From the NCBI GenBank assembly GCA_001794015.1, contig MGIZ01000049.1, positions 1 through 7,578 on the forward strand: DNA of 7,578 bases, given 5' to 3'. The position numbers and the translations under genes are program-made. The notes beneath the pieces were generated by a model. The model was not told the origin of the DNA, searched no databases, and was given only the letters and a program-made list of their open reading frames with translations. This document shows positions 1 through 5,901 of the stretch, one piece after another. This DNA comes from Candidatus Yanofskybacteria bacterium RIFCSPHIGHO2_01_FULL_39_8b (GTDB lineage: Bacteria; Patescibacteriota; Minisyncoccia; 2-02-FULL-40-12; GWA2-44-9). The first letter of the stretch is position 1, and every line of letters begins with the position of its first letter.

Positions 1-27
1 AAGAAGCATTAGGCACGCTAAGCAAAC

Positions 28-2463
28 TTACACAACTAGGTTAATTATTCTGTCTCTTACATAGATAACTTTTTTAATTTCTCCTGTAATGTATTTTTTA
101 ACATTCTCGCTGGCTAGGGCCAGTTTTCTTGCTTCGTTTTCGGATAATCCCCTTTTAACTTCGACGGCATCCCTCACTCGCCCATTTACCTGAATTACCA
201 ATTTTACCTTTTCTTCAATCAATAATTTCTCGTCGTATTCCGGCCATTTTTCCAAGTGAACCGATTTCTTGTTCTTTAAAACACTAAACCACAATTCTTC
301 GGCTATATGAGGTGCAAAGGGAGCCAACAATTTGAGTAATGTTTCATATTCTTTTTTTGAAATTTCATGGGACTCAAGTTCGTTCAATAACTTCATCAGC
401 CCGCTGACTCCGGTATTAAAATTCATACTCTTTATATCTTTCCCTATTTCTTTTACATATTTATTCAGGATTTTTACTGCTATCGGGCTTGGTTTAACGT
501 CCTCATCATACCGGCCAACATAATTCCAAACCCTATTAAGGAATCTGACGATACCATTGATACTGCTATTATTCCAGGTGTAGTCCTGATCAAAAGGACC
601 CATAAAAGCAAAATTTATTCTTACCGCATCGGCCCCGTATTTTTTAACCTCAATATCCGGATCCACCACATTACCCCTGGATTTTGACATTTTCTTTCCA
701 TCTGGACCCATGATAACACCGTGATTATGTCTGGACGTGAACGGTTCTTTAAAATCAACTAAACCCAAACTATTTAGGGCTTTGGTAATAAAACGGGCAT
801 ATAATAAATGCATAGTATTGTGTTCTCTCCCTCCAATATATGTTGGAACCGGAAGCCACTCGTTCATTTTCTTCTTCGAAGCAAATTCTTTTTTATTCTT
901 GGGATCGGTGTAGCGCATAAAATACCACGACGAATCTACGAAGGTGTCCATTGTATCTGTCTCTCTTTCAGCTTCACCACCGCATTTTGGACATTTCACT
1001 TTTAACCACCCTATAGCTTTAGCTAACGGTGAACGGCCATCGTTGGTAGGTTTAAAGTTCTTAAGCGGGGGCAATTTAACAGGCAATTCTTTCTCCGCCA
1101 CCGGCTGGTAACCACATCCGCCAGCTGGCGGACGACAATTTATCATTGGTATCGGCACTCCCCAGTATCTTTGACGAGATAGTACCCAGTCATGCAATCT
1201 ATATGTTTTCTGAAAATCGCCTAAACCTTTTGATTTGAGTTCTTCGGTTATTTTTTTTCTGGCCTCGGCTGAAGATAAACCTGTAAATTTACCTGAATCA
1301 ACCAGATGAGCATCTTCTTCAAATGCTTTATCCAAAACCGGGCATTTCGGCTCCGGATAATTGGGACATATTACCATCTTCATCGGCAAATTAAATTTTT
1401 TGGCAAACTCAAAGTCCCTCTGGTCATGAGCCGGAACAAACATTACTGCTCCGGTCCCGTAATGGCCAAGAACATAATCGGCCACCCAAACCGGAACTTT
1501 CTCATTATTGGCCGGATTTATAGCAAATATCCCGGCGTCAACACCGGTCTTTTCTTTGGCCTCCTGCCGTTCAAGCTCTCTTTTGGTCAAACTCTTATTT
1601 GTATAATTCTTAACCTCATCACCCGCCTGCCGTCCGACCTCCAACCACTTCTTGGCAACTTCGGGAGAAATAACAACTGCAGTCACCCCAAACAATGTAT
1701 CGGCTCGCGTCGTGAATACCTCGACAAAATGTTTTTTATCACCTTGCCCAGGAATACCAGTTAAATAGAATTTTATTTTTGCTCCTTCTGACCGGCCTAT
1801 CCAGTTTACCTGAGCAAGCTTGGTTGTTTCCGGCCAATCGAGGTCTTTGATATCGTCTATCAGGGCATCGGAGTAGTCAGTTATCTTGAACATCCATTGA
1901 GTCAGATCTTTTTGAATTACCGGGGTATCGCACCTCTCACATAAACCATTCACCACCTGTTCATTGGCCAATACGGTCTGATCCTTGGGACACCAATTCA
2001 CTTTTGTTGAAGCTCGATAGGCCAAACCTTTTTCGTATAGCTTCAAAAAAATCCACTGAGTCCATCGATAATAATCGGGCTTGCTGGTATCGACAACTCT
2101 CGGCCAGTCAAAGGTCGCGCCGATACTCTTAAGTTGCTTGGACATATAGCTTATATTCTTCCTGGTCCACAATTCAGGAGTGGTGCCTCTTTTAATTGCG
2201 GCGTTCTCTGCCGGCAAGCCAAAGGCGTCGAAACCGGTAGGATTCATTACATTATATCCGTTCATCCTTAAATACCGAGCATAGATATCGGCAATGGAGT
2301 ATGTAAACCAATGTCCAATGTGAAGATTCCCGGAGGTATAAGAAAACTCTGCCAGCATCATAAAATTCTTTTTTCCGGCAAGATTGTCTTTGGCATTATA
2401 AATCTTCTTGGTCTCCCAATACCGTTGCCACTTTCTCTCAATTTTTTGGGGTTTATACTTCAT
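28..2463 (-). CDS. leuS: Leucyl-tRNA synthetase (LeuRS)
   Basis: This class I aminoacyl-tRNA synthetase charges tRNA(Leu) with leucine in the cytoplasm. The product is 811 residues, within the bacterial range. Visible in order are the HIGH signature (residues 48-51, LHIGHW), a first Cys cluster (C158, C175, C178), and the CP1 editing domain with TTRADTLFG (251-259) and GTGAVMFVPAHDQRD (336-350). T256 and D350 match the E. coli editing residues T252 and D345. A second zinc knuckle follows (C443, C450, C491, C494), then KMSKS (591-595), the anticodon-binding helical domain and a C-terminal domain with VIQVNGRVRD. Start is ATG at 2463, giving the expected MKYKPQKIERKWQ opening; there is no clear Shine-Dalgarno. 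Oddity: the second zinc knuckle is Cx6C instead of the usual CxxC because of a palindrome at 1117-1132. The gene follows a terminator and probably has its own promoter. Confidence 0.98.
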   Translation of the reverse strand: MKYKPQKIERKWQRYWETKKIYNAKDNLAGKKNFMMLAEFSYTSGNLHIGHWFTYSIADIYARYLRMNGYNVMNPTGFDAFGLPAENAAIKRGTTPELWTRKNISYMSKQLKSIGATFDWPRVVDTSKPDYYRWTQWIFLKLYEKGLAYRASTKVNWCPKDQTVLANEQVVNGLCERCDTPVIQKDLTQWMFKITDYSDALIDDIKDLDWPETTKLAQVNWIGRSEGAKIKFYLTGIPGQGDKKHFVEVFTTRADTLFGVTAVVISPEVAKKWLEVGRQAGDEVKNYTNKSLTKRELERQEAKEKTGVDAGIFAINPANNEKVPVWVADYVLGHYGTGAVMFVPAHDQRDFEFAKKFNLPMKMVICPNYPEPKCPVLDKAFEEDAHLVDSGKFTGLSSAEARKKITEELKSKGLGDFQKTYRLHDWVLSRQRYWGVPIPMINCRPPAGGCGYQPVAEKELPVKLPPLKNFKPTNDGRSPLAKAIGWLKVKCPKCGGEAERETDTMDTFVDSSWYFMRYTDPKNKKEFASKKKMNEWLPVPTYIGGREHNTMHLLYARFITKALNSLGLVDFKEPFTSRHNHGVIMGPDGKKMSKSRGNVVDPDIEVKKYGADAVRINFAFMGPFDQDYTWNNSSINGIVRFLNRVWNYVGRYDEDVKPSPIAVKILNKYVKEIGKDIKSMNFNTGVSGLMKLLNELESHEISKKEYETLLKLLAPFAPHIAEELWFSVLKNKKSVHLEKWPEYDEKLLIEEKVKLVIQVNGRVRDAVEVKRGLSENEARKLALASENVKKYITGEIKKVIYVRDRIINLVV
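1117..1132. repeat. 16-bp perfect GC-rich palindrome inside leuS
   Basis: The sequence tccgccagctggcgga is its own reverse complement and is strikingly GC-rich for this AT-rich window. On the coding strand it spans CGT-CCG-CCA-GCT-GGC-GGA and encodes PPAGG within C-R-P-P-A-G-G-C (LeuRS residues 443-450). It therefore sits between two cysteines of a zinc knuckle that is CxxC in other LeuRS, and adds four residues. I recall similar GC-rich palindromes being recurrent in Parcubacteria genomes, but cannot check that here. No second copy is present in the window. Confidence 0.75.
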
Positions 2464-2475
2464 TTCGTCTAATAA

Positions 2476-2504
2476 ATCTTATCTGAATTTTTGCCAAAAA
2501 TCAA
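2476..2504 (-). promoter_or_regulatory. Candidate sigma70-type promoter of leuS
   Basis: On the minus strand TTGATT (2499-2504) and TAAGAT (2476-2481) are separated by exactly 17 bp. Each matches its consensus hexamer (TTGACA, TATAAT) at four of six positions. The -10 box ends 12 nt before the leuS ATG, so the transcript would have a leader of only about 5 nt, consistent with the missing Shine-Dalgarno. The -35 box overlaps the U-tract of the preceding terminator. Two 4/6 hexamers in AT-rich DNA can occur by chance, so this is tentative. Confidence 0.35.
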
Positions 2505-2523
2505 AAAGGAGCTTGCGCTCCTT
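2496..2523 (-). terminator. Intrinsic terminator after the metG-tatD-rapZC transcript
   Basis: Read on the minus strand, a perfect 7-bp stem AAGGAGC/GCTCCTT (2517-2523 with 2506-2512) closes a GCAA tetraloop of the stable GNRA class. The stem is followed by the U-rich run TTTGATTTTT. The hairpin begins inside the TAA stop codon of the RapZ-C gene, so the terminator is placed directly at the end of that frame. It separates the upstream gene cluster from leuS. Confidence 0.85.
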
Positions 2524-2956
2524 ACATATTTGACTTTGGCCAGTAATTTTTTTCTCTATGTATCAATTCGATGTCTACTTCTGGAAATTCATTTCTGATA
2601 GTCCTGGCAAGGCGTTCAGCCATATAAACACTACGATGCTGCCCCCCAGTACAGCCAAAATTAACCGTCATGACCCCAAAACCACGAGAAAGACACTTCA
2701 GTATATTCATCTCAACCATGGTCCAGACAGCTTGATAAAATTTCTGCGTGCCAAGATCCTCATCAAGAATATGTGATACTTCTAGATCTAATCCGGTAAG
2801 GTGCATGTGTGGAAACGGGGCATTGGGATTATCTCTTAGAAGCGGGTCAAAGGCGTCTATCGCCCGGCAGTCAAAAACGAATCCACCTCCATGGCCGGTT
2901 TCATCTTTGGGATAACCGGTCCTTCGAAAACTAAAACTCTGAGTTAACACCTTCAA
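2522..2956 (-). CDS. Stand-alone RapZ C-terminal-domain protein
   Basis: The 144-residue product matches the C-terminal half of RapZ (YvcJ/YhbJ family). The signature GCTGGQHRSVYMAERLA lies at residues 101-117, near-identical to E. coli GCTGGKHRSVYIAEQLA; FVFDCRA (26-32) and TGLDLEV (54-60) are also recognisable. In E. coli this domain binds the small RNAs GlmY and GlmZ and senses glucosamine-6-phosphate, while the missing N-terminal half is a P-loop nucleotide-binding domain. No Walker A motif is present, and there is no room upstream: an in-frame TAA lies about 33 nt before the start. Start is TTG at 2956 with GAGGA five nt upstream; a GTG two codons in is the alternative. It lies 44 nt after tatD and ends in a terminator. 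An RNA- or sugar-phosphate-binding role is plausible but unproven, so I give no gene symbol. Confidence 0.88.
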   Translation of the reverse strand: MKVLTQSFSFRRTGYPKDETGHGGGFVFDCRAIDAFDPLLRDNPNAPFPHMHLTGLDLEVSHILDEDLGTQKFYQAVWTMVEMNILKCLSRGFGVMTVNFGCTGGQHRSVYMAERLARTIRNEFPEVDIELIHREKNYWPKSNM

Positions 2957-3000
2957 TTCAGTCCTCGTATTTTTAAAATTCTGTGGTTATACTACCGAAA

Positions 3001-3789
3001 TTACTCACTTTTAACAAGGGTTGAAATTCCAAATAAGTTTTTACAATTCCTAGTTGTCTGCTCAATAACTTTTTCTAACGGTTCGTTTTTTAATTCTGCA
3101 ACTTTTTTAGCAATCTCAACTACATAGGGTGGTTCGTTGCGCTGACCACGATAAGGTTCGGGGGTCAGATATGGCGCATCGGTTTCGATTAAAATCTGTT
3201 CAAGCGGGGCATATCGGACAACTTCGTCGTATTGGCGGGCAAATGTAATGATACCGTTAAATCCTAAATACATTCCGCGATTTAAATATTTTTTTGCTTC
3301 TTCTAGATTCCCCGTAAATGAATGTGATACTCCAGTAATATTTTTTGGTAAAATTTCCAAAGCATCTTTGTGAACTCGTCCCGAACTTCCTTTTGGGCTA
3401 TCTCGTAAATGCAAGATCATTGGCTTTTTTATCTTTTGTGCTAAATTAATAAATTGTTCAAAAAATTCTTTCTGCTTTTTTTGTTTTTCCGGTTCGGGAG
3501 TCCGATAGTAATCTAATCCCACTTCTCCAATAGCTACCACCCTGGAATGCATTAACAAGGGCATCTTGTAATCCAACAAGATGCCCTTGTTAATATCGTT
3601 GGGATGGATGCCGACAGTCGCCCATAGATTGTTGTGTTTCTCGGCTAGTCCAATTCCCTTTTTGGACATCTCTAAATCGGTACCGACGCAAATCATATTT
3701 ACTCCCAAAGCAAGGCTTCTGGAAATTAATTCTTCACGGTCTTTGTCGTATTGAGGAAATTGCGGATGGCAATGAGAGTCAAAAATCAT
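3001..3789 (-). CDS. tatD: TatD-family metal-dependent DNase
   Basis: This 262-residue protein is a TatD-type hydrolase of the amidohydrolase TIM-barrel superfamily; characterised members are Mg2+-dependent 3'-5' exonucleases. All metal ligands are visible: H6 and H8 in DSHCHPQF, E89 in AIGEVGLDYY, H127 in MILHLRDS, H156 in GVSHSFTG and D204 in ETDAPYL. Length is typical. The ATG at 3789 overlaps the metG TGA as ATGA, so translation is probably coupled; no Shine-Dalgarno is evident. metG-tatD adjacency is a widespread bacterial arrangement. Oddity: residues 66-80, between HPND and VVAIGE, are encoded by a perfect 44-bp inverted repeat. The HPND-to-VVAIGE distance (18 residues) is near normal, so the repeat seems to have replaced sequence in this surface segment rather than lengthened it. 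The catalytic core looks intact. Confidence 0.95.
   Translation of the reverse strand: MIFDSHCHPQFPQYDKDREELISRSLALGVNMICVGTDLEMSKKGIGLAEKHNNLWATVGIHPNDINKGILLDYKMPLLMHSRVVAIGEVGLDYYRTPEPEKQKKQKEFFEQFINLAQKIKKPMILHLRDSPKGSSGRVHKDALEILPKNITGVSHSFTGNLEEAKKYLNRGMYLGFNGIITFARQYDEVVRYAPLEQILIETDAPYLTPEPYRGQRNEPPYVVEIAKKVAELKNEPLEKVIEQTTRNCKNLFGISTLVKSE
3551..3594. repeat. 44-bp perfect inverted repeat inside tatD
   Basis: Two 19-nt arms (3551-3569 and 3576-3594, attaacaagggcatcttgt and its exact reverse complement) flank a 6-nt loop, aatcca. Each arm contains its own small hairpin: acaag-ggcat-cttgt (3555-3569) and acaag-atgcc-cttgt (3576-3590). The element can therefore fold as one long 19-bp stem or as two tandem hairpins with complementary loops. 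It is wholly coding and specifies INKGILLDYKMPLLM in the product. Confidence 0.9.
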
Positions 3790-5282
3790 TTAAGTCTTGG
3801 AAATAATCCTGAAGTTTTCTGTACTTTAAATTTATAATTTTCTAACGTTTCGACATCTCTATTCGCCCCAAGAGTAGTAAAAATTTTATCGGCTGTTTCG
3901 GGTATAAAAGGTACGAGCATCCAGGCAATATTATAAAGTATAAAAACCGTGTTATTCATTATGTTTAGGAAATCTTGAGCATCGCCTTTTGCCACAACCC
4001 ACGGTTTTTCATCATCAATATATTTATTGGCGTAACCGACTAAATCCCAACTTCTGCCCAATGCTTCGTGCAAAAGAAAATTATCTAAATTTCCAACATA
4101 TTCCTTAAATAATTCATCTATTTTATTTTTAACCTCGCTCTCTATTAAATCTGGTTTATAAATTAACTCGCCATCCAAATTGTTATCAATAAGAGTTACC
4201 GTGCGCTGGACTAAATTACCCAACCCGTTGGCCAAATCGCCGTTATATCTATCTTCCAGCTTTTTATATGAAAAATCTCCGTCCTCGCCGGAAGGAATTT
4301 CGCGAAGTAGAAAGTACCGCACTATGTCAACGCCGTATTTCTCAACTACATTGAACGGGTCAACAACATTGCCTATCGATTTTGAAATTTTATCTCCGTC
4401 AACTGTAACATAGCCGTGGACAAATATTTCTTTAGGTAAGGCTAGTTCGGCCGATAAAAGCATCGCCGGCCAATAAATAGCATGGAATCGTGTAATCCCC
4501 TTTCCGACAAGATGAGTAACCCTACCATTCTGCCAATATTCATTGAATCTGACATCATCCTCGGCATAGCCAAGAGCATTCATATAATTGGTAAGGGCAT
4601 CAAACCAAACGTACATTATCTGGCTATCATCCTCTGGCACAGAAATGCCCCAATTCTTAGCCCTTTCTCGTGAACGGGAAATGCTAAAATCTTCTAAACC
4701 CCCTCTTATAAATTCGAGAATCTCGTTTTTCCTAGAGCTGGGCGTAATTTTTAATTCATCAGACTCGATCAAACGAAATAATTCTTTTTCATATTTTGAA
4801 AGTTTGAAAAAATAGTTTTCTTCTTCCACTTCTTCTGGTTTAACCCGATGTTCCGGACACATTCCCTCAATTAAATCCTTATGAGTTTTAAATTCTTCGC
4901 AACCGACACAATATAGTCCCTTATAACTTTTCTTATATATATCCTCGGGTTTGCAGGCCTTCCAAAATTTTTGAGCTCCTTTGATGTGCCGCTCTTCAGT
5001 GGTACGGATAAAATTATTATTTGAAATATTTAAAACTTCAGCTAATTTTCTGAACTTCTCGGCATTTTGAAAAACAAATTTATTTACCTCAATCCCGGCT
5101 TTTTCGGCCGATTGGACATTCTTTAGAGCATTCTCGTCCGTACCGGTAACAAAAAAAACTTCTTTCTCAAGCAACCGTTGATACCTCGCCAGAACATCGG
5201 CTTGTATCAATTCTAAAGCAAACCCGATATGGGGATCGGAATTTACATAGGGTATTGCTGTTGAAATAAAATATTTAGACAT
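3786..5282 (-). CDS. metG: Methionyl-tRNA synthetase (MetRS)
   Basis: This class I synthetase charges initiator and elongator tRNA(Met). From the chosen ATG at 5282 it is 498 residues, beginning MSKYFISTAIPYVN as MetRS should. Visible features are the HIGH-equivalent PHIGFA (residues 18-21 read HIGF, with Phe for the last His), a zinc knuckle with C125, C128, C142 and H145, LVGKGITRFHAIYWPAM, KISKS (298-302) and DLANGLGNLVQR, followed by the anticodon-binding helices ending LFPRLK. It lacks the C-terminal Trbp111-like tRNA-binding domain found in longer forms such as E. coli (677 aa). The frame is open 16 codons further upstream (to 5330), but those codons overlap the toxin gene and precede the conserved start, so I exclude them. 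The ATG lies 1 nt after the toxin stop; AAAGGAG is visible but about 20 nt away. The TGA stop overlaps the tatD ATG. Confidence 0.96.
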   Translation of the reverse strand: MSKYFISTAIPYVNSDPHIGFALELIQADVLARYQRLLEKEVFFVTGTDENALKNVQSAEKAGIEVNKFVFQNAEKFRKLAEVLNISNNNFIRTTEERHIKGAQKFWKACKPEDIYKKSYKGLYCVGCEEFKTHKDLIEGMCPEHRVKPEEVEEENYFFKLSKYEKELFRLIESDELKITPSSRKNEILEFIRGGLEDFSISRSRERAKNWGISVPEDDSQIMYVWFDALTNYMNALGYAEDDVRFNEYWQNGRVTHLVGKGITRFHAIYWPAMLLSAELALPKEIFVHGYVTVDGDKISKSIGNVVDPFNVVEKYGVDIVRYFLLREIPSGEDGDFSYKKLEDRYNGDLANGLGNLVQRTVTLIDNNLDGELIYKPDLIESEVKNKIDELFKEYVGNLDNFLLHEALGRSWDLVGYANKYIDDEKPWVVAKGDAQDFLNIMNNTVFILYNIAWMLVPFIPETADKIFTTLGANRDVETLENYKFKVQKTSGLFPRLK

Positions 5283-5283
5283 T

Positions 5284-5541
5284 TTAGTAAGTTGTGGCTG
5301 TTCTCCTTTTAACGTTAAGAACAAAAACAACTTTTTCGTTCGGAAAAAGCTTAAGAAATATTCTATAGTTACCCGTTCTTAATCGCCAAGTATCAGTATC
5401 TGCTTTTAACTTTTGGACAGATGATAAAAACGGATTGAGTTTAAGTTTGTCTATTATATTTGAGATTATATTATAGTCAGATCTAGGAATTCTTCTTAAA
5501 CTCTTTTTAGCTTTTTCTGTTATGATAACGCTCCAATTCAT
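5284..5541 (-). CDS. RelE/ParE-superfamily toxin
   Basis: The 85-residue basic protein has the RelE/StbE layout: an opening beta strand MNWSVIITEKA, two helices with KKSLRRIP and a DYNIISNIIDKL segment, then the strand motif TWRLRTGNYRIFLK (residues 51-64), a further strand VVFVLNV, and a basic tail KRRTATTY ending in Tyr. Characterised RelE toxins cut mRNA in the ribosomal A site, using Arg/Lys residues and often a C-terminal Tyr; R53, R55, R60, R79, R80 and Y85 are candidates here. ParE-like toxins, which target gyrase, share the fold, so the target is inferred. The ATG at 5541 lies 35 nt inside the antitoxin gene, a usual coupling for such modules. The stop is 1 nt from the metG ATG, placing an essential synthetase directly downstream on the same transcript. 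Confidence 0.88.
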   Translation of the reverse strand: MNWSVIITEKAKKSLRRIPRSDYNIISNIIDKLKLNPFLSSVQKLKADTDTWRLRTGNYRIFLKLFPNEKVVFVLNVKRRTATTY

Positions 5542-5740
5542 GTTTTACTTTATCCCAGGATTCATATTTTCCCATTTTAATTTCCCGCTCCCCTTGAGCA
5601 ATAATTTTTAGTTCCTCCTTAGTTGGTTTTACTTCCTTCACTAAACTACGCAATTTTAAGAATTCGACATACTCGCTTTTAGGTATAGCAACCAGTTCAT
5701 CTTTTCCAGTCAGTTGTTCTGGGATAGTGATAATTGACAT
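5507..5740 (-). CDS. Antitoxin of the RelE-type module
   Basis: The 77-residue acidic/basic product (MSIITIPEQLTGKDELVAIP...) sits immediately upstream of, and overlaps by 35 nt, a RelE-like toxin gene, which is the standard antitoxin position. Its N-terminal half (ITIPEQL..DELVAIPKSEYVEFLKL) resembles Phd/RelB-type DNA-binding and dimerisation segments. The charged C-terminal half (KEELKIIAQGEREIKMGKYESWDKVKHELER) looks like the helical region that wraps the toxin. The ATG at 5740 is chosen over an in-frame TTG at 5758 because the extra codons overlap a candidate -10 element and add an unlikely MLYIVY. There is no Shine-Dalgarno, so a leaderless message is possible. Such antitoxins usually repress their own promoter. 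The exact family is not certain from sequence alone. Confidence 0.8.
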   Translation of the reverse strand: MSIITIPEQLTGKDELVAIPKSEYVEFLKLRSLVKEVKPTKEELKIIAQGEREIKMGKYESWDKVKHELERYHNRKS

Positions 5741-5748
5741 ATACACAA

Positions 5749-5757
5749 TATATAACA
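5749..5757 (-). promoter_or_regulatory. Candidate extended -10 promoter of the toxin-antitoxin genes
   Basis: The minus strand reads TG-T-TATATA, an extended -10 shape, ending 8 nt before the antitoxin ATG. Transcription would begin at or beside the start codon, giving a leaderless mRNA, which fits the absence of a Shine-Dalgarno. The weak -35 candidate TTGGTT (5770-5775) has poor spacing. ATATA and TATAT flanking TTGTG just before the ATG could be an autoregulatory operator, but in AT-rich DNA this is weak evidence. Confidence 0.3.
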
Positions 5758-5778
5758 AAATTAAAAAATAACCAAATT

Positions 5779-5853
5779 TTATAATTCGTCTTGTTTCCGA
5801 TATTCATAAAAATTAATTAAACACGGGCTGTTCCAAAGCAATGATTTTCTCAT
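5779..5853 (-). CDS. Possible 24-residue leader or small ORF
   Basis: ATG at 5853 opens MRKSLLWNSPCLINFYEYRK followed by QDEL and TAA. The reason to list it is a textbook Shine-Dalgarno, AAGGAG (5863-5868), nine nt upstream of the ATG. This is the cleanest ribosome-binding site in the window, where most genuine genes lack one. It lies just upstream of the toxin-antitoxin genes, overlaps another tiny ORF in a different frame, and resembles nothing I know. It could be a leader peptide, a decayed gene end or chance. Confidence 0.25.
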   Translation of the reverse strand: MRKSLLWNSPCLINFYEYRKQDEL

Positions 5854-5896
5854 TTTTAATTTCTCCTTCATGAATTGTCAGGGTTTCTATTGACAT
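5813..5896 (-). pseudogene. Possible 27-residue gene remnant after rsmI
   Basis: Five nt after the rsmI stop, ATG opens a 27-codon frame (MSIETLTIHEGEIKNEKIIA, then LEQPVFN and TAA). Its alternating hydrophobic pattern, with GEIKNEKIIALEQPV, looks like a beta-hairpin of the kind that starts small AbrB- or DUF104-like antitoxins, but it stops before any helical half. It may be the stump of an older antitoxin beside the intact module. The likeness is by eye only, and no function is claimed. Confidence 0.2.
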
Positions 5897-5901
5897 ACTA
5901 C

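Noticed and set aside
1618..1640. GC-rich stretch in leuS encoding GRQAGD, a possible second palindrome
   Set aside because: It is not a true palindrome (cgcctgccgtccgac), and as far as I recall a similar residue stretch occurs in related LeuRS, so it is probably native sequence.
1306..1764. 152-codon open frame on the plus strand
   Set aside because: It is antisense to the LeuRS editing domain, has no family resemblance and is explained by the codon pattern of leuS. The other plus-strand frames inside metG, rsmI and the transporter gene are rejected for the same reason.
3786..3788. UGA recoded to glycine as in Gracilibacteria/Absconditabacteria
   Set aside because: metG ends at TGA exactly where the protein family ends (LFPRLK) and no in-frame TGA interrupts any gene, so the ordinary bacterial code applies.
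5283..5330. 16-codon N-terminal extension of metG
   Set aside because: It lies inside the toxin gene in another frame, and MetRS proteins begin at the conserved SKYFISTAIPYVN segment reached from the ATG at 5282.
5741..5758. TTG start giving the antitoxin an extra MLYIVY
   Set aside because: These bases form a candidate extended -10 element, and the downstream ATG at 5740 gives the expected antitoxin opening.
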